NCBI RefSeq assembly: GCF_029537735.1
Contig: NZ_JARPUQ010000001.1
Location: 1,336,696-1,400,695, forward strand
Direction of reading: 5' to 3'
From: Robiginitalea aestuariiviva
GTDB lineage: Bacteria > Bacteroidota > Bacteroidia > Flavobacteriales > Flavobacteriaceae
DNA length: 64,000 nucleotides
The notes below the pieces were generated by a model, which worked only from the letters and a program-made list of their open reading frames with translations, was not told the DNA's origin and ran no database searches. Shown here piece by piece: positions 24,238 through 32,939 of this stretch (position 1 is the first letter of the stretch; every line of letters starts with the position of its first letter). A program made the translations under genes and the position numbers.

Positions 24238-24966
24238 ATGAATCTCGTGATTGACGCAGGCAATACCCAAATAAAATTGGGGGTCTTCCAGGGCAGCAGG
24301 CTGGTTGCCTCCAAAAGCTGTCTGGTGGAGGCGTTTCCCCAGGAATTGAAGGCAGCCTTCGAAAACTACCCGGGAATCGGGCATGCCATCCTGGCCTCGG
24401 TAGGCCCGCCGGACAAGACCATGACAGACCTGGTTAAGGTGTTCTGCCCGGTACACGTGGTTTCGCCCCTTACCCGAACGCCCTACCGGAATACCTATGC
24501 CACCACCCAGACCCTGGGGGCGGACCGCATGGCCCTGGCCAGCGCGGCCTTTTTCCGTTTCCCCAAAACCAATACCCTGGTAATCGATGCCGGCAGTTGC
24601 ATTACCTATGATTTTTTGAACGATTTTGGCGAGTACCTGGGCGGGGCCATTTCCCCCGGCCTTCGGATGCGTTACCGGGCCCTGAATGCCTTTACCGCCC
24701 GCCTGCCCCTGCTGGAGCCGGGAGAACCCCCGGAACTGATCGGCAATGCCACCGAGACCAGTATGCACATTGGCGTGGTATATGGGCTTTCTGCGGAAAT
24801 AGACGGCATGATAGACCGTTATAAAACACGCTATCCAACTTTAACAGTGATTTTAACAGGGGGGGATGCGCTATTTTTGTCTAAGCGGTTAAAAAATACC
24901 ATATTTGCCCATTCTAATTTTCTCCTGGAGGGCTTAAATCAGCTGCTGGAATACAACAAAAGTTAG
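24238..24966 (+). CDS. coaX: Type III pantothenate kinase
   Basis: A 242-residue kinase for the first step of coenzyme A synthesis. MNLVIDAGNTQIKLGVF is the phosphate-1 motif, GADRMALASAAF and VIDAGSCITYDFL the second motif, and GGAISPGLRMRYRAL and LTGGDA follow. Type III enzymes have low ATP affinity, need a monovalent cation and resist CoA feedback (family knowledge). The next gene starts right after its stop, so it heads the envelope cluster. Confidence 0.93.
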   Translation: MNLVIDAGNTQIKLGVFQGSRLVASKSCLVEAFPQELKAAFENYPGIGHAILASVGPPDKTMTDLVKVFCPVHVVSPLTRTPYRNTYATTQTLGADRMALASAAFFRFPKTNTLVIDAGSCITYDFLNDFGEYLGGAISPGLRMRYRALNAFTARLPLLEPGEPPELIGNATETSMHIGVVYGLSAEIDGMIDRYKTRYPTLTVILTGGDALFLSKRLKNTIFAHSNFLLEGLNQLLEYNKS

Positions 24967-26235
24967 ATGGTCAAACGACTCCTGTTCGCAATCCTTATCC
25001 TTGCGGGCTTTTCATTACAGGCACAAAACGGAACGGTTTCCCCCTATTCCGCTTTCGGAATTGGCGACCTGCGCTCCGTGCGTTCGGTCGAAAACCAGAT
25101 GATGGGCGGCCTGGGGATGTATACAGACAGCATCCACCTGCACCTGAGCAACCCGGCAGCCCTGGGAAAACTCGGGGTAACCACGTATGCCGCCGGGGCA
25201 TCCCACCGCGAACTGCGCCTGGAGACCTTTAGCGACAAGCAGAATTCCTCGGTAACCAACCTGGATTACCTGGCCCTCGCGCTTCCGCTTAAAATCCAGA
25301 AAGCCGGCCTGGCTTTCGGGCTTAAGCCTTTTAGCTCCGTTGGGTATAACCTTACCAATACCGGCATCGGTGCCGGGGGGGCTGAAGTCAGTACCACCTA
25401 TTCGGGTGAAGGCGGAGTGAACCAGGTTTTCATCAGCCTGGGCTTTGAAGTGCTGCCGCGCGTTCATATCGGGGCTACGGTAAACCACTTTTTCGGCCGC
25501 CTGGAATACGGCCGCAGCCAGATTACGGACGGGGTGGCCTACGGGACACTGGACCAGCGGATTTCCGACATCCGGGGCTACGATTTCAATTACGCCCTCA
25601 CCTATACGCCCATGGTGAGCAGTAAGCACACCTTATTTACTTCCTTGCGGATCCGCACCCAGAGCAACCTGACTTCCGAAAACCAGCAGACCATCTCCAC
25701 TTTTGTCCCGCTTACCGGCGTCGACATTTTTGTCCGGGACATCAACCTCGATGAGGACCTGCTCCGATTTACCGAAATCAAGATCCCCACCACCTTTACC
25801 CTGGGCCTGGGCTTTGGGGAAGACAAACACTGGTTCCTGGGCGCCGAATACAGCCTGCAGCAATTCTCCGATTTCCAGAACCGTTTCCTGGAACTGGACG
25901 GGGCGCGGTACGAAGACGTGGCCAGCTATGCGGTCGGGGGGTATTATATCCCGGATTATACGGCCATCGACTCCTATTTCCGCAGGGTGGCATACCGGGC
26001 CGGAATGCGGGTGGAGCCGTCCGGATTTGTGGTCAACGACAAGTCGCTTACCGACTTTGGCATAACATTTGGAATGGGTTTACCGCTGGGAGGCGATTTT
26101 TCCAACCTCAACCTGGGGTTTGAGCTGGGAAGACGCGGTACCACAATGAATAGCCTGGTACGCGAAAGCTATTTCAATCTGAGTTTGGGCTTGTCTTTCA
26201 ACTCCAGGTGGTTCCAGAAAAGGACCATAAATTGA
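24967..26235 (+). CDS. Outer-membrane beta-barrel protein (FadL/OmpP1-like)
   Basis: A 422-residue exported protein: signal peptide MVKRLLFAILILAGFSLQAQ, then NGTVSPYSAFGIGDL and alternating beta strands to an aromatic-rich C-terminus. The general plan is that of FadL/PorV-like barrels seen in Bacteroidota. It begins immediately after coaX, as commonly seen in the phylum. Substrate not predictable. Confidence 0.7.
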   Translation: MVKRLLFAILILAGFSLQAQNGTVSPYSAFGIGDLRSVRSVENQMMGGLGMYTDSIHLHLSNPAALGKLGVTTYAAGASHRELRLETFSDKQNSSVTNLDYLALALPLKIQKAGLAFGLKPFSSVGYNLTNTGIGAGGAEVSTTYSGEGGVNQVFISLGFEVLPRVHIGATVNHFFGRLEYGRSQITDGVAYGTLDQRISDIRGYDFNYALTYTPMVSSKHTLFTSLRIRTQSNLTSENQQTISTFVPLTGVDIFVRDINLDEDLLRFTEIKIPTTFTLGLGFGEDKHWFLGAEYSLQQFSDFQNRFLELDGARYEDVASYAVGGYYIPDYTAIDSYFRRVAYRAGMRVEPSGFVVNDKSLTDFGITFGMGLPLGGDFSNLNLGFELGRRGTTMNSLVRESYFNLSLGLSFNSRWFQKRTIN

Positions 26236-26269
26236 TAAAATTATTGTATTTTACACCCCCTCAAAATAA

Positions 26270-27649
26270 ATGAAACCGATGAAAAAGGAACTTTACACCA
26301 TGCTGATTGCGCTTTTTGGGGTACTGGGTATAGCCTTCGGACAAGCACAGAATCCGGAGTGCATGACCAACCTTTCCATTTACGCGGAGCATATCAAGGT
26401 TAAGAATTTCGATGCGGCCTATGAACCCTGGAAAATGGTTTACGAGAGCTGCCCGGGCATTAACAAGGCTAACTTCTCCTATGGGGAAAAGATCCTGGAC
26501 TACAAGATCGAAAACTCCAGTGGTGCCGAGAAAGAAGGTTACATCAAGGACCTGCTCGCCCTGTACGACAAAAGCATGGAATACTTTCCCAAGAACTATT
26601 CCAAGGCCGGTGTAGCCAGTGACAAAGCCTCCCTGTTGTACGATAACAAGAAAGCTACTGACGGGGAATTGTACGATATGCTGTCTAAGGCCTTTGCCGA
26701 AGACCGCGCCAATTTCGACAACCCCAAGGCCCTTTACCTCTATTTCTCCAGCCTGGTGGACCTGCACAAGGCCGGCAAGAAGGAACTGCAGGAGGTCTTT
26801 GACGTATATGACGACGTTACCGAAAAGATTGAGGAGGAAAACGACAAAATCCTGACCCGTATTGAAATCCTGCTGCCCAAGGAGGAAGCCGGAACGCTTA
26901 CCTCTAAGGAGAAGCGCCAGCTGAAGTCTTATAACAGCTATTCCGAAAATTATGGGAAAATCTCCGGCAGCATCGATTCCAAACTCGGTGCCCTGGCAGA
27001 CTGCGACAACCTGATTCCCCTCTACCAGAAGAGTTATGAGGAAAAGAAAGGGGACATCACCTGGGTGAAGCGCGCCGTAGGCCGGATGTTCTCCAAGGAA
27101 TGCACGGACGATCCGCTGTTCCGCAAACTGTTCGAGGCCCAGCTGGCCCTGGAACCTTCGGCCAGTGCCTACCTTTACGGGGGAACCCTGAAAGCTAAGG
27201 ATGGCGACAATAAAGGTGCCATTGCAGATTTCGACAAGGCAGCCGAACTGGAAACCGACGCCCGCAAGAAATCCGATATCCTGTATAAGGCGGCTACCAT
27301 TGCCCGCAAGTTCAGCAAATCCCAGGCGCGCAGCTACGCCCAGAAGGCGATCAATGCGTATGGTTCCAACGGGAAGGCCTATTTGCTGATTGCTAACCTG
27401 TACGCCTCCAGCGCCAACGACTGTGGCAGCACGCCCTTCGAAAAGCGGGCGGTGTACTGGAAAGCGGCCGAAATGGCCCGCCAGGCCGGTCGTGTTGACC
27501 CCTCCCTGAGTGGTCGCGCCGGGCAGGCAGCAGCCAGCTACAACGCCAAGGCGCCCTCCAAAACGGACATCTTCCAGTCCGGGATGGCCGGGAAAACCCT
27601 GTCCTTCCCCTGCTGGATTGGCGGAAGCGTGACGGTGCCCAACCTGTAA
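26270..27649 (+). CDS. Secreted TPR-repeat protein
   Basis: A 459-residue protein with a signal peptide (LIALFGVLGIAFGQAQ). The body is helical with degenerate tetratricopeptide repeats, the clearest being YLYGGTLKAKDGDNKGAIADFDKAAEL near residues 300-326. Paired cysteines (PECM, ESCP, LADCDN, SKECTDD, PCWIGG) may form periplasmic disulfides. It sits between the barrel protein and lptC, 4 bases from the latter, so a part in envelope assembly is likely but unproven. Either of two nearby ATGs (MKP or MKK) may be used. Confidence 0.75.
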   Translation: MKPMKKELYTMLIALFGVLGIAFGQAQNPECMTNLSIYAEHIKVKNFDAAYEPWKMVYESCPGINKANFSYGEKILDYKIENSSGAEKEGYIKDLLALYDKSMEYFPKNYSKAGVASDKASLLYDNKKATDGELYDMLSKAFAEDRANFDNPKALYLYFSSLVDLHKAGKKELQEVFDVYDDVTEKIEEENDKILTRIEILLPKEEAGTLTSKEKRQLKSYNSYSENYGKISGSIDSKLGALADCDNLIPLYQKSYEEKKGDITWVKRAVGRMFSKECTDDPLFRKLFEAQLALEPSASAYLYGGTLKAKDGDNKGAIADFDKAAELETDARKKSDILYKAATIARKFSKSQARSYAQKAINAYGSNGKAYLLIANLYASSANDCGSTPFEKRAVYWKAAEMARQAGRVDPSLSGRAGQAAASYNAKAPSKTDIFQSGMAGKTLSFPCWIGGSVTVPNL

Positions 27650-27653
27650 CAGG

Positions 27654-28253
27654 ATGCAACGCCCATATCAAAGATTGTTTTTGAACATTGCCATGGTCTT
27701 CGCCATGGCAATGTCCTTTTTGGGCTGCGAGGACCAGTACAAACGCGTGGGGGAGGAAAAAGCAGACCCTGTTTATCCCCAGGGCGTGGCCCAGGATTAT
27801 GTACTGCGGTATACCGAGACCGTTAAAGCGCTCAATACCCAGGACAGCAGCGACACCCGGCTGATTGCCGTGCTGCGCAGCCCGGTAAGCGAAGACTACA
27901 CCAACCTGCGCTTCAAGTACCGCACCTTCCCGAAAGGGCTGGAGGTAAAGCACTACGATGAGCAGGGGCGGGTAAGTACTATTGTTGCGGATTCTGCCAT
28001 TATTTACGACCAGACCAACCTGGTAGACCTGCGGGGCAATGTGGTGATGGAAACCTTCGACGGCAAACGCCTGGAAGCCGAACAACTGTATTGGGACCGC
28101 AGATCCGAATGGATTTTTACCGAGTCCCGCTTTACCCTGTCCAACCCGGAGGAAGGGACCGTGCTCAACGGACGCGGGATGGATTTTAACCGGGATTTTA
28201 CCTATTTTAATGCCCACAAAACCGGCGGGGAAATGCTGGTTAAAGAAGACTAA
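27654..28253 (+). CDS. lptC: LPS export protein LptC, lipoprotein form
   Basis: A 199-residue LptC/OstA-like protein of the LPS bridge. The N-terminus MAMSFLGCED looks like a lipobox, while E. coli LptC has an uncleaved helix. The beta-jellyroll is recognised by GLEVKHYDEQGRVSTIVADSAIIYD, VDLRGNVVMETFDGKRLEAEQLYWD and FTLSNPEEGTVLNGRGMDFN. It receives LPS from the LptB2FG transporter and passes it to LptA. Confidence 0.85.
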   Translation: MQRPYQRLFLNIAMVFAMAMSFLGCEDQYKRVGEEKADPVYPQGVAQDYVLRYTETVKALNTQDSSDTRLIAVLRSPVSEDYTNLRFKYRTFPKGLEVKHYDEQGRVSTIVADSAIIYDQTNLVDLRGNVVMETFDGKRLEAEQLYWDRRSEWIFTESRFTLSNPEEGTVLNGRGMDFNRDFTYFNAHKTGGEMLVKED

Positions 28254-28257
28254 ACCC

Positions 28258-28461
28258 ATGATCCGAATCCTGAAATACACCGAATACGTATACCTGGCCA
28301 TAGCCCTGATCTCCCTTTTTGAAATCAGCCGTTTCTGGGATACCAACCGGGACCGCGCCTTCCTCTTTATCTTTTTTGCAGCGGTGTCCCTGGGGATGTT
28401 TTTCTTCCGGCGTAATTACCGCAGGCGGTTCGAAAAGCACAAGGACTCTAATAAATCCTAG
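28258..28461 (+). CDS. Small two-helix membrane protein, 67 residues
   Basis: MIRILKYTEYVYLAIALIS begins the protein; two hydrophobic helices (about 8-24 and 34-51) and a strongly basic tail (RRNYRRRFEKHKDSNKS). It starts 4 bases after lptC and precedes the CNNM/CorC gene by 14 bases. A gene of this kind at this position is usual in flavobacteria; function unknown. Confidence 0.75.
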   Translation: MIRILKYTEYVYLAIALISLFEISRFWDTNRDRAFLFIFFAAVSLGMFFFRRNYRRRFEKHKDSNKS

Positions 28462-28475
28462 GCAAGCCCCCGGCC

Positions 28476-29759
28476 ATGACCCTTACCATCATCCTGATCT
28501 CCCTGTTGTGCTCCGCGTTTTTCTCGGGGATGGAGATCGCCTTTGTCTCGGCCAACCGCATCCATATCGAAATTGAAAAAAAACAGGAGGGCTTCCTGGC
28601 GGTGATCCTATCCCGGCTTACGGCCAAGCCTTCCAAGTTTATCACCACCATGCTGCTGGGCAACAACATAGCCCTGGTGGTATATGCCTACTATATGGGC
28701 GCATGGCTTATGGAATGGTTCCAGGGCCTGTTGCCTTCGCCCTACCCGGTGGTGCAGGCCATGCTTACGGACTTTAGCCTGCTAACCCAGACCCTGATCT
28801 CTACCCTGGTGATTCTGATGACGGCCGAGTTTTTGCCCAAGGTGTTGTTCCAGATTTACTCCAACACCCTGCTTAAGGCCCTGGCCGTACCGGCTTATAT
28901 TTTCTACCAGCTTTTCTGGCTGGTGAGCGAGGGGGTCATGTGGATATCGGACCGCATCCTTAAGGTGTTTTTCAAAACCGAAGGGGATACCGTGCAGCTC
29001 TCCTTTACCAAACTGGAATTGGGCGACTACATTACCGAGCAGATGGAAACCGTGGAAAAGGAAGACCAGGTAGACTCCGAAATCCAGATTTTCCAGAACG
29101 CCCTGGAGTTTTCCGAGGTAAAAGCCCGGGAGGTGATGGTACCCCGCACGGAGATCACGGCCGTGGAACTGCACGAAACCCCGAAAAACCTCACCAAACT
29201 CTTCACGGAAACGGGCTTTTCCAAGATTCTGGTGTACAAGGAGAATATCGATAACCTGATTGGTTACGTCCACTCTTACGAACTCTTCAAGAAGCCCAAG
29301 ACCATCAAAAGCATCCTGCTCCCGGTGGAGTTTGTGCCCGAAACCATGCTGATCCAGAACATCCTGAATGCCCTGACCAAGAAGCGTAAAAGTATGGCGG
29401 TGGTGTTGGACGAATACGGGGGCACCTCCGGCATTCTTACCGTGGAGGATATCATCGAAGAGCTTTTCGGGGAGATTGAGGACGAACACGACAGCACCGA
29501 CCTTTTTGAAGAGCAGCATTCCGAGACCCGGTTTACCTTTTCGGCCCGCCTGGAAGTGGATTACCTGAACGAGCAGTACCGCCTGGAACTGCCCGAAAGC
29601 GACGAATACGGCACCCTGGGCGGGATGATCCTGAACGAAACCGGAGACATCCCCAAGCAGGAGGCCGAAATCCGCATCGGGCGATTCCTGCTGCGCGTGT
29701 TGGAAGCCTCCAGCACCAAGATTGACCTGGTCTCCCTGGAGGTCCTTGAAAACGATTGA
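28476..29759 (+). CDS. CNNM/CorC-type transporter (hemolysin family)
   Basis: A 427-residue membrane protein. CNNM (DUF21) membrane domain covers about 1-190, a CBS pair follows from VMVPRTEITAVEL to VEDIIEELFGEIEDEHD, and the CorC_HlyC domain closes the chain (YGTLGGMILNETGDIPKQ). Proteins of this kind have been linked to magnesium or cobalt transport; gliding-associated GldE of Flavobacterium belongs to the same family. It follows lptC and the small membrane protein in one transcript. Confidence 0.88.
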   Translation: MTLTIILISLLCSAFFSGMEIAFVSANRIHIEIEKKQEGFLAVILSRLTAKPSKFITTMLLGNNIALVVYAYYMGAWLMEWFQGLLPSPYPVVQAMLTDFSLLTQTLISTLVILMTAEFLPKVLFQIYSNTLLKALAVPAYIFYQLFWLVSEGVMWISDRILKVFFKTEGDTVQLSFTKLELGDYITEQMETVEKEDQVDSEIQIFQNALEFSEVKAREVMVPRTEITAVELHETPKNLTKLFTETGFSKILVYKENIDNLIGYVHSYELFKKPKTIKSILLPVEFVPETMLIQNILNALTKKRKSMAVVLDEYGGTSGILTVEDIIEELFGEIEDEHDSTDLFEEQHSETRFTFSARLEVDYLNEQYRLELPESDEYGTLGGMILNETGDIPKQEAEIRIGRFLLRVLEASSTKIDLVSLEVLEND

Positions 29760-29833
29760 TCCCGGGCGGTTTTTCCCTTTTATTATTGAGGAGAAAATGG
29801 TATTTTCGCCCACTGATTTAAAGAAGACCCAGC

Positions 29834-31957
29834 ATGGCTATTTTAGAGAAAATACGGAAGCGGACCACCGTTTTGATCCTCATTATCGGGATGGCGCTTT
29901 TTGCCTTTGTAATTTCCGGTATTTTTACCGGTAACGGGGGGATGGGCCTCGGCAAAATCGGCTCCTCGGTAGGGGAGGTGAACGGCGAGACCATTTCCAT
30001 CGATCAGTTCCGCCAGGAAATGGAGGCGGTGGAAGGCCGTTTTGGCCCCCAGACCACTTCTACGCAGATTGTGAATTCCGTCTGGGACCAGATGGTGCGC
30101 AAGACGCTGCTGGGGCAGGAATTCGATCGCCTGGGCATCGATATCGGGACCGACCAGATCATGGACCTGATCCGCACCAACCCGAGCTTTACCCAGAACC
30201 CCCAGTTCCAGGACCAGAACGGGAATTTTGACGAAGATGCCTTCCGCAACTTCATCACCGACCTGAGTGTAAACCAGCCGGACCAGTACCAGGCCTGGTT
30301 GCAGAGCGAGGCCGCCCTGATCCAGGCTTCCATGGAGCAGACCTATTTTGACCTGGTTCGCGCCGGGGTAGGCGCCACCCTGAAAGAAGGGGAGCTGGAT
30401 TACCACATGGCCAACGACAAGGTAGACATCCGCTATGTACGGGTACCCTACACCAGCATTGCGGACAGCACCATCAACATCTCCAAGTCCGACATTGAAA
30501 AGTATATGAAGGCGCACGAAGAGGAATATCAGCAGGCCCCGGGCCGGGATATCCGCTATGTGTACTTCGAGGAAAAGGCTTCCGAAGCCGACCAGGCGGC
30601 CATCCGGGAATCCCTGGTTACCCTGCTGGAAGACCGGGAGGAATACCGTCAGGACCTGGATTCCACCGTTACGGTTTACGGCTTTAGCCACACCCCGGAT
30701 ATGGCGGCTTTCCTGGACCTGAATTCCGATACCAAATACGACACCCTTTTTAAATCCCGCAATGATCTGCCCGCTGTAGTGGCAGACACCCTGATGGGGA
30801 TGGAAACAGGGGAGATTTACGGTCCCTACCGCGATGGGGAATACTTCAAGATTTCCCGAATCATGGACCGCAAAGACAACGGCTCCGTAAAAGCAAGCCA
30901 CATCCTGGTGGCCTACCAGGGTGCCATGCGCGCCAACCCTGCTGTAACCCGCACCCAGGAAGAAGCTGAAGCCCGCGCCCGGGAACTGCTGGCCGAAGCC
31001 CGCGGGGATGGAGCGGTTTTTGCCCAGCTGGCCCGCGACAACTCCGACGGCCCCTCCGCCCAGAACGGCGGAGACCTGGGGTATTTCCAGGAAGGGGTGA
31101 TGACCGCCAAGTTTAACGACTTTGCCTTCCAGAACCCCACCGGAACCATTGGTCTGGTGGAAACGGAATTTGGCTACCACATCGTGAAGATCGACGACAA
31201 GCAGGACATCATCCGCGTGGCTACGCTCAGCCGGATGGTAGAGCCTTCCGAAGAGACCATCAACGCCACCTTTACTGAGGCTACCTCCTTTGAGATGGCC
31301 GTAAGTGAAGCCCCCACCTCCTATGGCAGCAAAGCCGAGGAAATGGGGTATAGCGTGCGTCCGGTGAACAAGCTGCAGGCCATGGACGAGAACCTGCCGG
31401 GCCTGGGTGCCCAGCGCCGGGTAGTGCAGTGGGCATTTAACCCGGAAACCGAAACCGGGGATGTGCGCCGCTTTGACCTGGCCGGGGGTTATGCGGTAGT
31501 ACAGCTTACTGCCAAGTACCGCGAAGGCCTGATGAGTGTGGAGGACGCCTCTGCCCAAATCCTGCCCAAGCTGCGCCGCGAGCGTAAAGCCGGGCAGATC
31601 ATGGCAGCCAACCAGGGCAAAAGCCTGGAGGATATCGCCAGCGCCAACAATGTGACCATTGCCAGTGCCTCCGCTCTTAACGCCAAAACCCCCACCATTG
31701 CAGGTGCCGGTCGTGAGCCCATGGTAGTGGGTACTGCCGTATCATTAGGCGAAGGAGATACTTCCGGCCTGATCCAGGGCGAGACCGGAGTGTTCAAACT
31801 GCAGGTAACCGCCAAGCAAGCCGCTCCGGCCCTCGAAAATTACGCTCCCTACGCAGGCACCCTGACCCGTAGCATCGCACCCCGTGTGAACACATCGGTA
31901 TACGATGCCTTAAAGGAAAAGGCGGAAATCGAAGACGAGCGCGCAACCTATTTCTAG
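29834..31957 (+). CDS. PpiD/SurA-like periplasmic peptidyl-prolyl isomerase
   Basis: A 707-residue membrane-anchored foldase. One N-terminal helix (about 12-32), a SurA_N-like chaperone region, then a parvulin PPIase domain about 350-450 with VKASHILVAYQG, GGDLGYFQEGVM, FAFQNPTG and FGYHIVKIDD. It helps outer-membrane proteins to fold in the periplasm. It ends the envelope cluster and is followed by a strong terminator. Confidence 0.9.
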   Translation: MAILEKIRKRTTVLILIIGMALFAFVISGIFTGNGGMGLGKIGSSVGEVNGETISIDQFRQEMEAVEGRFGPQTTSTQIVNSVWDQMVRKTLLGQEFDRLGIDIGTDQIMDLIRTNPSFTQNPQFQDQNGNFDEDAFRNFITDLSVNQPDQYQAWLQSEAALIQASMEQTYFDLVRAGVGATLKEGELDYHMANDKVDIRYVRVPYTSIADSTINISKSDIEKYMKAHEEEYQQAPGRDIRYVYFEEKASEADQAAIRESLVTLLEDREEYRQDLDSTVTVYGFSHTPDMAAFLDLNSDTKYDTLFKSRNDLPAVVADTLMGMETGEIYGPYRDGEYFKISRIMDRKDNGSVKASHILVAYQGAMRANPAVTRTQEEAEARARELLAEARGDGAVFAQLARDNSDGPSAQNGGDLGYFQEGVMTAKFNDFAFQNPTGTIGLVETEFGYHIVKIDDKQDIIRVATLSRMVEPSEETINATFTEATSFEMAVSEAPTSYGSKAEEMGYSVRPVNKLQAMDENLPGLGAQRRVVQWAFNPETETGDVRRFDLAGGYAVVQLTAKYREGLMSVEDASAQILPKLRRERKAGQIMAANQGKSLEDIASANNVTIASASALNAKTPTIAGAGREPMVVGTAVSLGEGDTSGLIQGETGVFKLQVTAKQAAPALENYAPYAGTLTRSIAPRVNTSVYDALKEKAEIEDERATYF

Positions 31958-31980
31958 GCGCTACAAAAACCCATCATCAC

Positions 31981-32011
31981 AAAAACCCGCATGCCATGCA
32001 TGCGGGTTTTT
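31981..32011. terminator. Bidirectional terminator
   Basis: Perfect 13-bp stem AAAAACCCGCATG / CATGCGGGTTTTT, loop of 5 bases; serves the convergent PpiD-like and GHMP kinase genes. Confidence 0.88.
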
Positions 32012-32015
32012 GCAT

Positions 32016-32939
32016 TTAAGGCAGGACCATGCTGTTGTATGGGATCTGGGTGGTGTATCCTTTGGAGGCAAAGTATTCCCGGGCCTGGGTTCCACCGGCG
32101 CAGAGGATGAAATCCCCGCCCCAGGCCCCCAGGCTTTTCAGGCTGCCGTCAAAGTCCGGGAATCGTTGCGCCTGTATGGTAGGCATACCCAACGTTTGCG
32201 AGATCAGGGCTTCGTGGGCTTCCATGGCTTCCCGGAATTCCCCAAGGGTAGCCGCCCCGGCCATTTTTCGAGTAAGGGCTGAAATTCCTTCCAGGCCGTC
32301 CGGATCCATGCCCCCGGCTTCCCGGTACCGCCGGATCCCTTCCCGGCTGTCTTGTTTTTCGTTGAGGTAGATAAAGGAAAGGGCCTCTGCAAATACTGGG
32401 GCAAAGGGAGCAGCTGTAACATTGGGGTTGCCCTGATTGTCCCGCTGGTAAAAGATAGGCCCCGTTGCCGTGGCACAGGCCAGGTCGTACCCGCTGCCGC
32501 CCAGAGTGGCTTCCAGCAGGGCATAAGGGTTTGCCCCGGCCCAGGCGGCCAGGTTGGCGATCAGCGTAGAGGAGGAACCCAGCCCCCAGGCCTGCGGGAA
32601 TTCCAGGCCGGTTACGACCTGTATGCCCAGGCAGGTTTCCCGGAATGCGGGTTGCAGGGCCATGGCGGTTTGCAGCAGCCGAAGCAGCCTGTCCGCTGCC
32701 CCGGCGGGAAAGGGCCCAGCCCCAACAGGGGCTTCCAGCTGTTCCCGGGTAAAAGTGGCTTGCAGCCACGGTTGCCCGTGCACGTCCAGGCTGGTCCAGC
32801 TCAGCCCCGGGATGTGGGTTGGGGATACTTCCAGCCATTGCCCCTGCCGGGTGGGTACGGCCAGGGCCAGCGCCCCGTCCAGGACCGCGTATTCCCCGGA
32901 GAGCAGCAATTTGCCGTGGCTGTAGAAGCGTTTTTTCAT
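32016..32939 (-). CDS. GYDIA-type GHMP kinase
   Basis: A 307-residue GHMP-superfamily kinase. SHGKLLLSGEYAVLDGALALAVPT opens the fold, PQAWGLGSSSTLIANLAAWA is the glycine/serine-rich ATP motif and LGGSGYDLACA carries the family signature. Its ATG overlaps the stop of the HMG-CoA reductase gene. I infer a mevalonate or related kinase step of isoprenoid synthesis; which step is not shown by the sequence. Confidence 0.82.
   Translation of the reverse strand: MKKRFYSHGKLLLSGEYAVLDGALALAVPTRQGQWLEVSPTHIPGLSWTSLDVHGQPWLQATFTREQLEAPVGAGPFPAGAADRLLRLLQTAMALQPAFRETCLGIQVVTGLEFPQAWGLGSSSTLIANLAAWAGANPYALLEATLGGSGYDLACATATGPIFYQRDNQGNPNVTAAPFAPVFAEALSFIYLNEKQDSREGIRRYREAGGMDPDGLEGISALTRKMAGAATLGEFREAMEAHEALISQTLGMPTIQAQRFPDFDGSLKSLGAWGGDFILCAGGTQAREYFASKGYTTQIPYNSMVLP

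Noticed and set aside
29843-31558. 571-residue open frame antisense to the PpiD-like gene
   Set aside because: Shadow of a strongly supported gene; no domain, signal or start context, and such long antisense frames are common in high-GC coding DNA.
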